From assembly GCA_020444775.1 (NCBI GenBank), contig JAGRHX010000588.1, positions 1-7,945 on the forward strand: a stretch of 7,945 nt of DNA. Direction: 5' to 3'. Position 1 is the first letter of the stretch, and the number at the start of each line of letters is the position of its first letter. The notes below the pieces were generated by a model. The model was not told the origin of the DNA. It saw only the letters and a list, made by a program, of their open reading frames with translations, and did no database searches. Shown piece by piece: positions 1-6,150 of the stretch. Made by a program: the position numbers and the translations under genes. Source of the DNA: Gammaproteobacteria bacterium (GTDB lineage Bacteria > Pseudomonadota > Gammaproteobacteria > HK1).

Positions 1-16
1 GCAGTGAACACCCATG

Positions 17-64
17 GGCGCATCCATTGGCGCATCCGGGGGCGCATCCGGGGGCGCGTCGCGT
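17..64. repeat. Short 12-bp tandem repeat upstream of the SDR gene
   Basis: Four consecutive 12-base units start at 17, 29, 41 and 53. The second and third are identical (GGCGCATCCGGG), the first differs at its last three bases, and the fourth has diverged. The array ends about 45 bases before the dehydrogenase start. It is open in the same frame as that gene, so an upstream ATG at 14 would add 32 residues with a Gly-Ala-Ser-rich repeat. No function can be assigned; it may be a slippage-generated spacer. Confidence 0.75.
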
Positions 65-109
65 CCTCAAACAGACCGGCGTCTCATCTCGAACACGGGG
101 GAAGCACAG

Positions 110-916
110 ATGCTGAACGGCAAGACGGCATTGATTACCGGCGCGATGGGTGGCATCGGCGAGGCCATCGCCCGGGCTCTAGGTGGGCAGGGCTGTAATC
201 TGATGCTCAACGACATCGGCGCTACCGCCGGTCACGAGGCCCGCTGCGCCGAGCTCGCCGACACACTGGGCGTCACGGTGCTGTTCGACGGCGCCGATCT
301 CTCGCGCCGTGACCAGATCGAAGCCTTGGTGCGGAGCACCGAGAATCGTCTGGGACCGGTCGACATACTCGTCAACAACGCGGTCAAACGACACTATCAC
401 GAGATCAGCGAGTTCCCGCCCGAGGAATGGGACTATGCGCTGCAGGTCAACGTCACCGCGCCCTTCGATCTGTGCCGCCTGGTGCTCGCGGGCATGAAAC
501 AGCGTGGCTTCGGACGGATCGTCAACATGTCCTCGTTGATGGGACTCGGCGCCAAGGCGGGCCGGGCCGACTACATCACCTCCAAGACCGCCATCATCGG
601 CCTGACTCGCGCGGTCGCCGCGGAAACACTCTCCGACCCCGACATCACCTGCAACGCCATCTGCCCGGGCTCGGTCCTGACGCCTTTCATTTCGACGCGG
701 ATACAGGGTCTGGCCGATGAACGTGGCATCGGCTGGGATGAGATGGCTGCCCGCTACAGGGCCAACATCAATCAGATCGCCGACTTCATCAAGCCGGAGC
801 AGATCGCGAGCATGATCGCTTACCTGTGCAGCGACGCGGCCAGGGGCATAACCGGGACCAGCATACCCATAGACGCCGGCGTGTCCGGCAGCTTCTTGCA
901 GGGCCCGGAGATGTGA
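110..916 (+). CDS. SDR family NAD(P)-dependent oxidoreductase
   Basis: Classical short-chain dehydrogenase/reductase of 268 aa, the usual family length, expected to be a soluble cytoplasmic NAD(H)-dependent alcohol or ketone oxidoreductase. Visible are the Rossmann cofactor motif TGAMGGIG (residues 10-17), Asp35 at the end of beta-2 (which favours NAD over NADP), NNA at 89-91, and the catalytic set Asn114, Ser142, Tyr155 and Lys159 in YxxxK. CPGSVLTPF after the active site is also typical. The usual NNAG reads NNAV here. The ATG at 110 is preferred because a GGGGGAAG ribosome site lies just upstream and the protein then starts directly at the fold; an in-frame ATG at 14 would add a low-complexity Gly/Ala/Ser tail. 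The overall look recalls 3-hydroxybutyrate or 3-oxoacyl-ACP reductase relatives, but the substrate is not readable. It converges on the PrpD-family gene, 51 bases away. Confidence 0.9.
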   Translation: MLNGKTALITGAMGGIGEAIARALGGQGCNLMLNDIGATAGHEARCAELADTLGVTVLFDGADLSRRDQIEALVRSTENRLGPVDILVNNAVKRHYHEISEFPPEEWDYALQVNVTAPFDLCRLVLAGMKQRGFGRIVNMSSLMGLGAKAGRADYITSKTAIIGLTRAVAAETLSDPDITCNAICPGSVLTPFISTRIQGLADERGIGWDEMAARYRANINQIADFIKPEQIASMIAYLCSDAARGITGTSIPIDAGVSGSFLQGPEM

Positions 917-967
917 GGCCAGCCACGCCCGCAGCGGATTTCTGGCAGCACCTGGACGGCCGCCGGC

Positions 968-2353
968 TCAGACACAATCCCCCTGCAGTGCCTGCATCAG
1001 CTCATCCACGCCTGGACTGCGGGCCAGCGCCTGAATGGCTGCCTCGATCCGGTCCAGGTCGCGTGAACCCCGTGATTCGGCGAGCAGTCCGGCGGCCTTG
1101 CTGCGCACCTCGTCCATGGCCAGCGGCCTGAAAGGGGTACCGCGACTGTCCTGTACCCGCGCGGACTTGAGCGTGCCGTCCTTCAGCCTGATGGATACGG
1201 CATTGCCCATGTGCGCGGGGAAGTCCGACTCGAAGCTCGGGTCGCGCTCGGCCTGGACCTTGTCGATGATCGAGAGGATCCGCGCATCCCGATGATGGTC
1301 GACCTCATAGGCATCGTAGCGAGTCGCGCCATAGCCGAGCGTGGCGCCGACGATGTACGGCATGGAGTACTGCGCGGCCATGACGGAATCGGGTCGACGC
1401 TGCTGGTGCTGGTCGATGGCGGCGGCCGGCGAGAAGACCGTGATCGATTCGATTGCGTCCGGTTCCAGGGTACCGCCGCCCGTCGCTTCGTGCAGTGCGT
1501 CGATCAGCGAATGGAATTTGCGACAGCACGAGTATGGTTTGATGGAAACACGGTGGATCTGCAAGGGCGCCTCGGGTGACCTGCGTAGCAGCTCCGGCCG
1601 CGGTTCCCGACCATACAGGGTGAACAGACCGTACCGGCCCTCTAGCGCCTGCACCGGCGCCGTGACCCCGAGCTCGGCTAACTCCGCGGCCAGCACACCG
1701 TTGTGCGCCGGAAAGCCCGCGTGCAGGCGCTTGACCATCGTGCCCTTGGGCTCTTCGCTGAACTGCAGCGAGCCTGCGCACATCGACAGGCAATGTCCCC
1801 ACGCCATTGCCAGCTGCTCGGGCGACAGACCTTTGAGATGGGCGGCAGCGGCCGCCGCGCCGAAGCCGCCGAACACCGAGGTCGGATGAAAGCCGAACTG
1901 GATCGATTCGAGCGCGTTGGCCGCCATGCCGATCCGCGCCATGGCTTCGTAGCCGGCGACTATGGCGGGCAGCACCCGGCCCCCCTCTGCGTCGATCTGA
2001 CCAGCGACGGCCATGGCCGCGCTGATCACGACCGCGCCGGGGTGACTCATGGAATCATCGTGCGTGTCATCCAGCTCGTAGCCGTGCGCGCAGGTGCCAT
2101 TGACCAGGGCGGCGGCGGCCGCTGCCCTACGTGTGCCGCTACCCGCCAGCCAGGCGCCGCCGGCCCCGGCGTTGTCCCGCGCCCAGCTGTGCAGCTTCTC
2201 ACCCCACGGTGTCTGCGTGCCTCTGATCACGACGGCACACCAGTCCAGCAGCAGGCGCTCCAGCTGCGCGTGGTCGGCCTGCGCCAGCATCTTCGGGCCA
2301 AAGCCGAGCAGCTCCTCGGCCAGCGCCAGCGCACCATGCTGTGATGTGTTCAT
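968..2353 (-). CDS. MmgE/PrpD family protein
   Basis: A 461-aa protein of the MmgE/PrpD family, whose characterised members include 2-methylcitrate dehydratase (PrpD), cis-aconitate decarboxylase and iminodisuccinate epimerase. Seen in order: an all-helical N-terminal part with NGTCAHGYELDD (about 85-96) followed by HDD and HPG (98-106); GFHPT at 154-158; KRLHAGFPAHNG near 209-219; and IKPYSCCRKFH at 271-281, matching the family KPY-x-x-CR-x-x-H signature. Length is normal for the family. The start has an excellent GGAGGAG site 5 bases upstream. It lies 78 bases behind the 3-hydroxyisobutyrate-dehydrogenase-like gene on the same strand, so both may be cotranscribed. Without the usual prpB/prpC neighbours it need not act in the methylcitrate cycle; an epimerase, hydratase or decarboxylase on another acid is equally possible. 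Family call secure, reaction unknown. Confidence 0.9.
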   Translation of the reverse strand: MNTSQHGALALAEELLGFGPKMLAQADHAQLERLLLDWCAVVIRGTQTPWGEKLHSWARDNAGAGGAWLAGSGTRRAAAAAALVNGTCAHGYELDDTHDDSMSHPGAVVISAAMAVAGQIDAEGGRVLPAIVAGYEAMARIGMAANALESIQFGFHPTSVFGGFGAAAAAAHLKGLSPEQLAMAWGHCLSMCAGSLQFSEEPKGTMVKRLHAGFPAHNGVLAAELAELGVTAPVQALEGRYGLFTLYGREPRPELLRRSPEAPLQIHRVSIKPYSCCRKFHSLIDALHEATGGGTLEPDAIESITVFSPAAAIDQHQQRRPDSVMAAQYSMPYIVGATLGYGATRYDAYEVDHHRDARILSIIDKVQAERDPSFESDFPAHMGNAVSIRLKDGTLKSARVQDSRGTPFRPLAMDEVRSKAAGLLAESRGSRDLDRIEAAIQALARSPGVDELMQALQGDCV

Positions 2354-2431
2354 GATTCTCCTCCACCAGGAGCTGTTGAGTCGCGCGCCCTACAGCAAGG
2401 AGCCGAGCGCGCGGCAGGCACCACGCGCGCG

Positions 2432-3331
2432 TCAGTCGCGAGTCTTTGGCAGCTCGAAATCGGCGGCGCGCTCGACGACCTTGACGACCTCGCTCAGATC
2501 GCCATCACGCAAGCCCATGGCCAACGCCTGCTGCATGGTCTGGTAGGCGGCGCTACCCACCGGCTGCGGCACGCCGAGCCGCTCTGCCTCCATGCGCCAG
2601 AGCATGGCGTCCTTCTCGGCAATGTACATCGGCGCCTGCATGTCGGCGAAGCGGCGGTTGAGTATGAAGTTCGGGATCTTGCTCAGGGACGCGCTGTTCT
2701 GACCCGAACCCGAGTTGATCACCGCCAGCGCCTTCTCGGGATCCACGCCGCCCTTGGCGGCCATCAGCAGCGCCTCCAGGCCGACGAACAGGTTTGCAAA
2801 CGACATGATGTTGTTGCAGATCTTGGTCAGCTGCGCCTGCCCGACCTTGTCCCCTACATAGTGGATCTCGCGGGCAAAGGATTTGAGCAGCGGCTCGGCC
2901 TGATCGAATACCGCGCGCGGCCCGGAGCTGATCACCGTGATATCGCCGTCGCGCGCCCGCTGCACGCCGCCGGTGATCGGCGAATCCAGGGTCGGCACAC
3001 CCAGCTCGGCCAGCCGCGCCTCGGCGGCGAGCACGGCCTCGGTACCCATCGTGCCCAGATTGACGAACACCCGCATGCGCTTGCCGTTGACGATGCCGTC
3101 AGGCCCACCGACGATGGCTTGGAAGCTTGCGATGCTCGGCATACAGGCGAACACGATCTCGGCCTCGTCGGCCACCGCCACCGGAGAGTCGACGATACGG
3201 GCCTGACGATCGGCCAGCGGCCGGGTCGCCGCTGGATTGACGTCGAACGCAACCAACGATTTCTCCTGGTCGAGGATGTTGGTCGCAAGCGGCAGTCCCA
3301 TGCTGCCGGTGCCGATGAATCCCGCTTTCAT
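2432..3331 (-). CDS. NAD(P)-dependent oxidoreductase, 3-hydroxyisobutyrate dehydrogenase family
   Basis: A 299-aa beta-hydroxyacid dehydrogenase, full length for this family, which oxidises 3-hydroxy acids (3-hydroxyisobutyrate, tartronate semialdehyde, 6-phosphogluconate relatives) with NAD or NADP. The N-terminal Rossmann motif GFIGTGSMG spans residues 4-12, with Asp30 at the end of beta-2 suggesting NAD. The substrate-binding loop DSPITGG is at 116-122. The catalytic segment has Lys170 and the NN pair at 173-174 (LTKICNN). The C-terminal helical domain is complete. The ATG at 3331 has a strong AAGGGGGAAA site about 8 bases upstream. It is the first clear gene of a minus-strand pair with the PrpD-family gene and is divergent from the TauD-type dioxygenase. 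The pairing fits a catabolic route producing a 3-hydroxy acid; the exact substrate is not inferable. Confidence 0.92.
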   Translation of the reverse strand: MKAGFIGTGSMGLPLATNILDQEKSLVAFDVNPAATRPLADRQARIVDSPVAVADEAEIVFACMPSIASFQAIVGGPDGIVNGKRMRVFVNLGTMGTEAVLAAEARLAELGVPTLDSPITGGVQRARDGDITVISSGPRAVFDQAEPLLKSFAREIHYVGDKVGQAQLTKICNNIMSFANLFVGLEALLMAAKGGVDPEKALAVINSGSGQNSASLSKIPNFILNRRFADMQAPMYIAEKDAMLWRMEAERLGVPQPVGSAAYQTMQQALAMGLRDGDLSEVVKVVERAADFELPKTRD

Positions 3332-3426
3332 ATCCGTTTCCCCCTTGGCTTCAAGTCACGCCGACCGGTTGCTTGTCGGTTGAGGCAAGCATGCCATCGA
3401 GCTCACCAGGCTGCTCGAGTTTCGCG

Positions 3427-3437
3427 ATTGCTGCAAT
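3427..3437. promoter_or_regulatory. 11-bp palindrome in the divergent intergenic region
   Basis: The sequence ATTGCTGCAAT is a perfect inverted repeat with a single central base, placed about midway between the oxidoreductase start (3331) and the dioxygenase start (3566). Short palindromes of this size between divergent catabolic genes are often regulator operators. The regulator itself is not in the window, so this is an inference from position and symmetry only. Confidence 0.35.
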
Positions 3438-3441
3438 GCAT

Positions 3442-3493
3442 CCAAGCAAGTGCACCGTGCGGGCATGGTCGTCGTCCACACCCGCTTGCTTGG
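3442..3493. repeat. 9-bp inverted repeat, possible operator pair
   Basis: CCAAGCAAG (3442-3450) is the exact reverse complement of CTTGCTTGG (3485-3493), separated by 34 bases. The core hexamer CAAGCA, or its complement TGCTTG, also occurs at 3370-3375 and 3386-3391, giving four copies within about 120 bases. The right-most copy overlaps the proposed -35 box of the dioxygenase gene. This pattern would suit a dimeric regulator bridging several sites, or a looping arrangement controlling both divergent genes. No regulator is identified. Confidence 0.35.
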
Positions 3494-3518
3494 CAAAGCC
3501 CCGCTCAGCGTGGAGAAT
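3490..3518 (+). promoter_or_regulatory. Predicted sigma-70 promoter for the TauD-type gene
   Basis: TTGGCA (3490-3495; five of six matches to TTGACA) is followed after exactly 17 bases by GAGAAT (3513-3518; four of six matches to TATAAT). Transcription would start near 3525 and leave a leader of roughly 40 bases containing the GGAGGT ribosome site. Spacing and location are good, but the -10 box is imperfect and no experimental support is visible. Confidence 0.4.
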
Positions 3519-3565
3519 CGGAGCTCCCCACCCTGCGAGCATCTCGCATCCCGGAGGTACCTGTC

Positions 3566-4462
3566 ATGAGCACGACGCAATCTGCCCAGGCCTCTGCATC
3601 GACCACGCCCATCCGTTCGACGGCGCTGACGGTCAGACCCTTCGCCAACGGCTTCGGTGCGCAGATCGACGGCGTAGACCTGCGCCAGGAACTGAGCGAC
3701 GAGGTCTTCGAACGTATCCACCAGGCCTTCATCGATCACCACGTCCTGGTGTTCCGTAGCCAGGCCCTCGACGACCACCAGCAGCTCTCATTCGCGCAGC
3801 GCTTCGGTCCGCTCGAAGGTCATATCAACCGATCCACCCGGCATCAACAGCTGCCCAAGGTGCAGATCTTCTCCAATGTCGGCGCGGATGGCAGAACGAC
3901 CGGTGCCGTGCCGGACAAGGGCACGCTGGACTGGCACACGGACAAGTCCTACGTCGTCGAACCGTCATTGACGACGATCCTGCGCTCACCGACCATCGCG
4001 CGCCAGGGCGGTGATACGCTGTTCGCCGACATGCATCGAGCCTTTGAGGCTCTGTCCCCCGAGATGCAGACCCGCATCGCCAATCTGCGCGCCGTGCATG
4101 ACTGGAAACGCAGCCGGGAGAAATCCAAGGAGCGTCCCGCCACCGCCGAGGAGATCGCCGAGGCGCCACCGGTCGAGCATCCGCTGGTCAGGACCCATCC
4201 GGTCACCGGACGCAAGGGGCTGTACCTGGGCAATCATGTCTCGCACATCATCGGCCTGCCGCGCGACGAGAGCGACTCGCTACTGAAGGAGCTGGAGGCG
4301 CACGCCACCCAGCCAGTCTTCGTCTACCGCCACAAATGGCAGGTGGACGATGTCTTGATGTGGGACAACCGTTGCACGCTGCATTGCGTGGAACCCTATG
4401 ACGCCAGCGTCGAAACACGCGCGGTGCACCGCGTGGTGGTGCGTGGCGACCGACCATATTGA
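3566..4462 (+). CDS. TauD/TfdA family 2-oxoglutarate/Fe(II)-dependent dioxygenase
   Basis: A 298-aa protein of the TauD/TfdA family, normal length. Members use Fe(II), O2 and 2-oxoglutarate to hydroxylate a substrate such as a sulfonate, aryloxyalkanoate or other carboxylate, often releasing sulfite, phenol or aldehyde. The iron facial triad is complete: His124 and Asp126 in DWHTD, and His273 in LHCV. Arg285 and Arg289 in RAVHR align by eye with the two TauD arginines near the 2-oxoglutarate carboxylate and substrate sulfonate. NGFGAQIDGVDL (28-39) and FRSQ (63-66) are typical N-terminal elements. The start is set by a GGAGGT site 8 bases upstream; the long open frame running back to 2861 is antisense to the oxidoreductase and is not coding. 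The gene is divergent from that oxidoreductase. Residues 140-179 reappear as a broken second copy at 6762-6884. True taurine specificity is unproven, and no sulfonate transporter is nearby. Confidence 0.92.
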   Translation: MSTTQSAQASASTTPIRSTALTVRPFANGFGAQIDGVDLRQELSDEVFERIHQAFIDHHVLVFRSQALDDHQQLSFAQRFGPLEGHINRSTRHQQLPKVQIFSNVGADGRTTGAVPDKGTLDWHTDKSYVVEPSLTTILRSPTIARQGGDTLFADMHRAFEALSPEMQTRIANLRAVHDWKRSREKSKERPATAEEIAEAPPVEHPLVRTHPVTGRKGLYLGNHVSHIIGLPRDESDSLLKELEAHATQPVFVYRHKWQVDDVLMWDNRCTLHCVEPYDASVETRAVHRVVVRGDRPY

Positions 4463-4471
4463 GCTGCGGTC

Positions 4472-4490
4472 AAGCCCGCGCGGGCCTTTA
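4472..4490 (+). terminator. Weak GC hairpin after the dioxygenase gene
   Basis: Ten bases past the stop codon, GCCCGCGCGGGC forms a self-complementary stem followed by CTTTA. It could act as a weak intrinsic terminator, but the loop is small and the T tract is only three bases, so this is tentative. Confidence 0.3.
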
Positions 4491-4599
4491 GCACAACCGG
4501 GATGAGCGCAGGTACGCCATCGAGTTGCTCAGAGCATGTTGGCAGGCGAGACCAGCCGCGACTCCCGATTCGGGTTATCGCCCCGGTAGCCCGAGGATG

Positions 4600-4836
4600 T
4601 CAGAGTCGGTAATCCTGGCCGGTGCCGGCACTCGCATACATGAGATCATCGCTGCCATAGCCAAAGATACTGATAACTGCATCGAGACCAGTGAGCGTGT
4701 CGACACCGCCATTGTCGAGCAGGCAGTTCTCCTCTTGGCCGCAGCGAATGCTTCTGGCAATCGACCGCCAGCCCGTGGTCGGTGAGATGCCGAAGTTGTC
4801 GTCATGGAGCCCAGCAGGACAACAGCAGGCAGCCGC
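4600..4836 (-). pseudogene. Possible remnant of an RTX-type (calcium-binding repeat) gene
   Basis: This is the most informative part of the 482-base gap between the dioxygenase and ATPase genes. On the minus strand a frame is open for 78 codons between two stops, without a usable start codon. Its last part (bases 4716 down to 4609, 36 codons) falls into 9-residue register: DNGGVDTLT, GLDAVISIF, GYGSDDLMY, ASAGTGQDY. Leu/Ile/Met recur at position 8 of the first three units, Gly (then Ala) at position 1 of units two to four, and Asp at position 6 of units one and three. That is the spacing of the haemolysin-type GGxGxDxLx repeat. Residues before it (DDNFGISPTTGW and a Cys-containing stretch) are unrecognised. 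It reads as a decayed fragment of a secreted calcium-binding protein, though chance cannot be excluded. The rest of the gap shows only a weak terminator and a palindrome. Confidence 0.35.
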
Positions 4837-4877
4837 TCATCAGTGCTTGGGAGCCTGACCACATCTGGGACACTTCT

Positions 4878-4888
4878 CAGGTAACCTG
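4878..4888. promoter_or_regulatory. Palindrome upstream of the ATPase/DUF4276 operon
   Basis: CAGGTAACCTG is a perfect 5+1+5 inverted repeat 56 bases before the preferred ATG (4945) of the ATPase gene. It overlaps the alternative GTG start at 4888 and the weak ribosome-like AGG before it. It may be a regulator site for the two-gene operon; its placement over the GTG also argues for the downstream ATG as the real start. No convincing sigma-70 promoter was seen around it. Confidence 0.3.
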
Positions 4889-4944
4889 TGCTCCGTGACG
4901 AACATCTCTCGCTGCCATTCGCGCCATTCCCGGACACTCCTGAG

Positions 4945-6150
4945 ATGACCCAGCCCCCCTTTCTCAACCGCGTCGTCCTGCGTAATTTCAAGAGCATAGG
5001 CTATTGCGACGTCAAGCTCGGGCCGCTGACCTACCTGGTCGGCGTCAACGGTTCGGGCAAGAGCAACTTTCTCGATGCGCTACACCTGATTCGCGACGCC
5101 CTGACCGGCTCCTTGGACAATGCCTTGAACGAGCGTGGAGGATTGGCCGAGGTCCGACGACGTTCGAGCGGACATCCGACTCACTTCGGTATCCGGCTGG
5201 AGTTTCAGTTGCCGACTGGTCAACGCGGTCGATACGCATTCAATGTCGGCGCACTGAAGGATCGGGGCTATGAGGTACAGACAGAGGAATGTGCTATAGA
5301 AGGCGTCGGCAAGGGGCCGTTCTACAGAATAGAACGTGGCAAGCTTCGCAATAGCAGTGAAGAGACATTTCCTTCCGTCACCTCCGACCGTCTCGCTCTG
5401 GTGGCAGCTTCTGGACTGACCGCGTTTCGCCCAATCTTCGATGCGCTTACGGCAATGGGCTTTTACAATCTGAATCCGAAGCTGATGCGGGAACTACAGA
5501 AGCCGCATGAAGGACGGCTCTTGAAGCCTGCAGGCGAAAACATTGCTAGCGTGATTGGTCATCTTGAACGGGTGGCCCCGGATCAGCTAGCAATCATCGA
5601 GGAATACCTGCAGACCGTGGTGCCCATGGTGCACGGCGTGGAACGAAAGCAGGTCGGCCCCATGGAAACGCTGGAATTCCGACAGGATATGGCCGGATCC
5701 AAATACCCATGGCGTTTCATAGCGCAGAACATGTCGGACGGCACCTTGCGCGCATTGGGCGTCCTGGTCGCACTGTTTCAGGGAAACCGAGACTACTCGC
5801 CGAGACTTGTGGGTATCGAAGAGCCTGAGACCGCGCTTCACCCGACCGCAAGCGCCGCTTTGCGCGAGGCACTGACTCGCGCCTCTGATAACACCCAGAT
5901 TCTCGTCACCAGCCAAAGTCCCGATCTGTTGGACGAACAGAGCCTGAGCCCAGACGCCTTCTTGGCTGTTATTTCCGAAGGTAGCGAGACGCGTATCGCT
6001 CCCCTCGACGAGGCCTCCCAGGAAACCATGCGAGCCCAGCTATTCTCGGCGGGTGAACTGCTACGCCTCGATCAGCTGGCACCCGATCGACGGGAGTTGG
6101 CAGCCCAGAACCAACATCAGTCCGACCTGGTCGGAGATACGGGTTCGTGA
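4945..6150 (+). CDS. AAA family ATPase (RecF/OLD-like ABC ATPase), putative defence ATPase
   Basis: A 401-aa ATPase of the SMC/RecF/OLD-like ABC class (AAA_21 type), expected to be a cytoplasmic ATP-driven dimer. It opens with LRNFKSIGYCDVKLGPL, typical of the class. Walker A is GVNGSGKS (33-40, Lys39); the ABC-signature-like MSDGTLRALG begins at 263; Walker B LVGIEEPE (288-295, catalytic Glu292/293) is followed by TALHP; and the segment TSQSPDLLD (322-330) stands where many relatives have THSP. There is no room for a coiled-coil arm or a fused nuclease, unlike OLD or GajA. The ATG at 4945 is preferred because family proteins start just before this strand; a GTG at 4888 would add 19 residues. 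The stop overlaps the next gene by GTGA, indicating translational coupling. A separate ATPase followed by a TOPRIM-like protein matches anti-phage pairs such as PARIS and AbiL; defence is inferred, not shown. Confidence 0.88.
   Translation: MTQPPFLNRVVLRNFKSIGYCDVKLGPLTYLVGVNGSGKSNFLDALHLIRDALTGSLDNALNERGGLAEVRRRSSGHPTHFGIRLEFQLPTGQRGRYAFNVGALKDRGYEVQTEECAIEGVGKGPFYRIERGKLRNSSEETFPSVTSDRLALVAASGLTAFRPIFDALTAMGFYNLNPKLMRELQKPHEGRLLKPAGENIASVIGHLERVAPDQLAIIEEYLQTVVPMVHGVERKQVGPMETLEFRQDMAGSKYPWRFIAQNMSDGTLRALGVLVALFQGNRDYSPRLVGIEEPETALHPTASAALREALTRASDNTQILVTSQSPDLLDEQSLSPDAFLAVISEGSETRIAPLDEASQETMRAQLFSAGELLRLDQLAPDRRELAAQNQHQSDLVGDTGS

Larger units (their letters stand above)
3351..3542 (-). 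other. Small open frame between the divergent genes, doubtful
   Basis: A 63-codon frame with an ATG start and TGA stop ends 19 bases before the 3-hydroxyisobutyrate-dehydrogenase-like gene, a spacing that would suit an operon. The peptide would be soluble, with an Ala/Leu-rich stretch (HLLGCIAAIAKLEQPGELDG) that looks protein-like. Third-position GC is about 65% by hand count, lower than in the flanking genes, and no good ribosome site precedes it. No family is recognised. If it is real, the tauD-side promoter lies inside it; the alternative is a chance frame or the worn end of a lost gene. Confidence 0.2.

Noticed and set aside
1703..2344. 213-codon plus-strand frame opposite the MmgE/PrpD gene
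   Set aside because: Long antisense frames are expected in GC-rich genes. The minus-strand frame carries the family motifs and the ribosome site; this one shows no recognisable protein.
2861..3565. Long open frame running into the TauD-type gene from upstream, suggesting a 533-residue fusion
   Set aside because: The upstream part is antisense to the well-supported 3-hydroxyisobutyrate-dehydrogenase-like gene and resembles no protein. A strong ribosome site and family-typical start place the real ATG at 3566.
4597..4785. 62-codon plus-strand frame in the gap before the ATPase gene
   Set aside because: The GAGG before its ATG directly abuts the start codon, no family is recognised, and the opposite strand gives a more interpretable RTX-like reading. 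It could still be a small gene, but there is no positive support.
4776..4786. The 11-mer CTCACCGACCA in inverted orientation, also present at both dioxygenase copies (3985 and 6765), considered as a recombination site
   Set aside because: Two of the three copies are simply part of the homologous coding segment. One further 11-base match in GC-rich sequence is too weak to call an attachment or crossover site.
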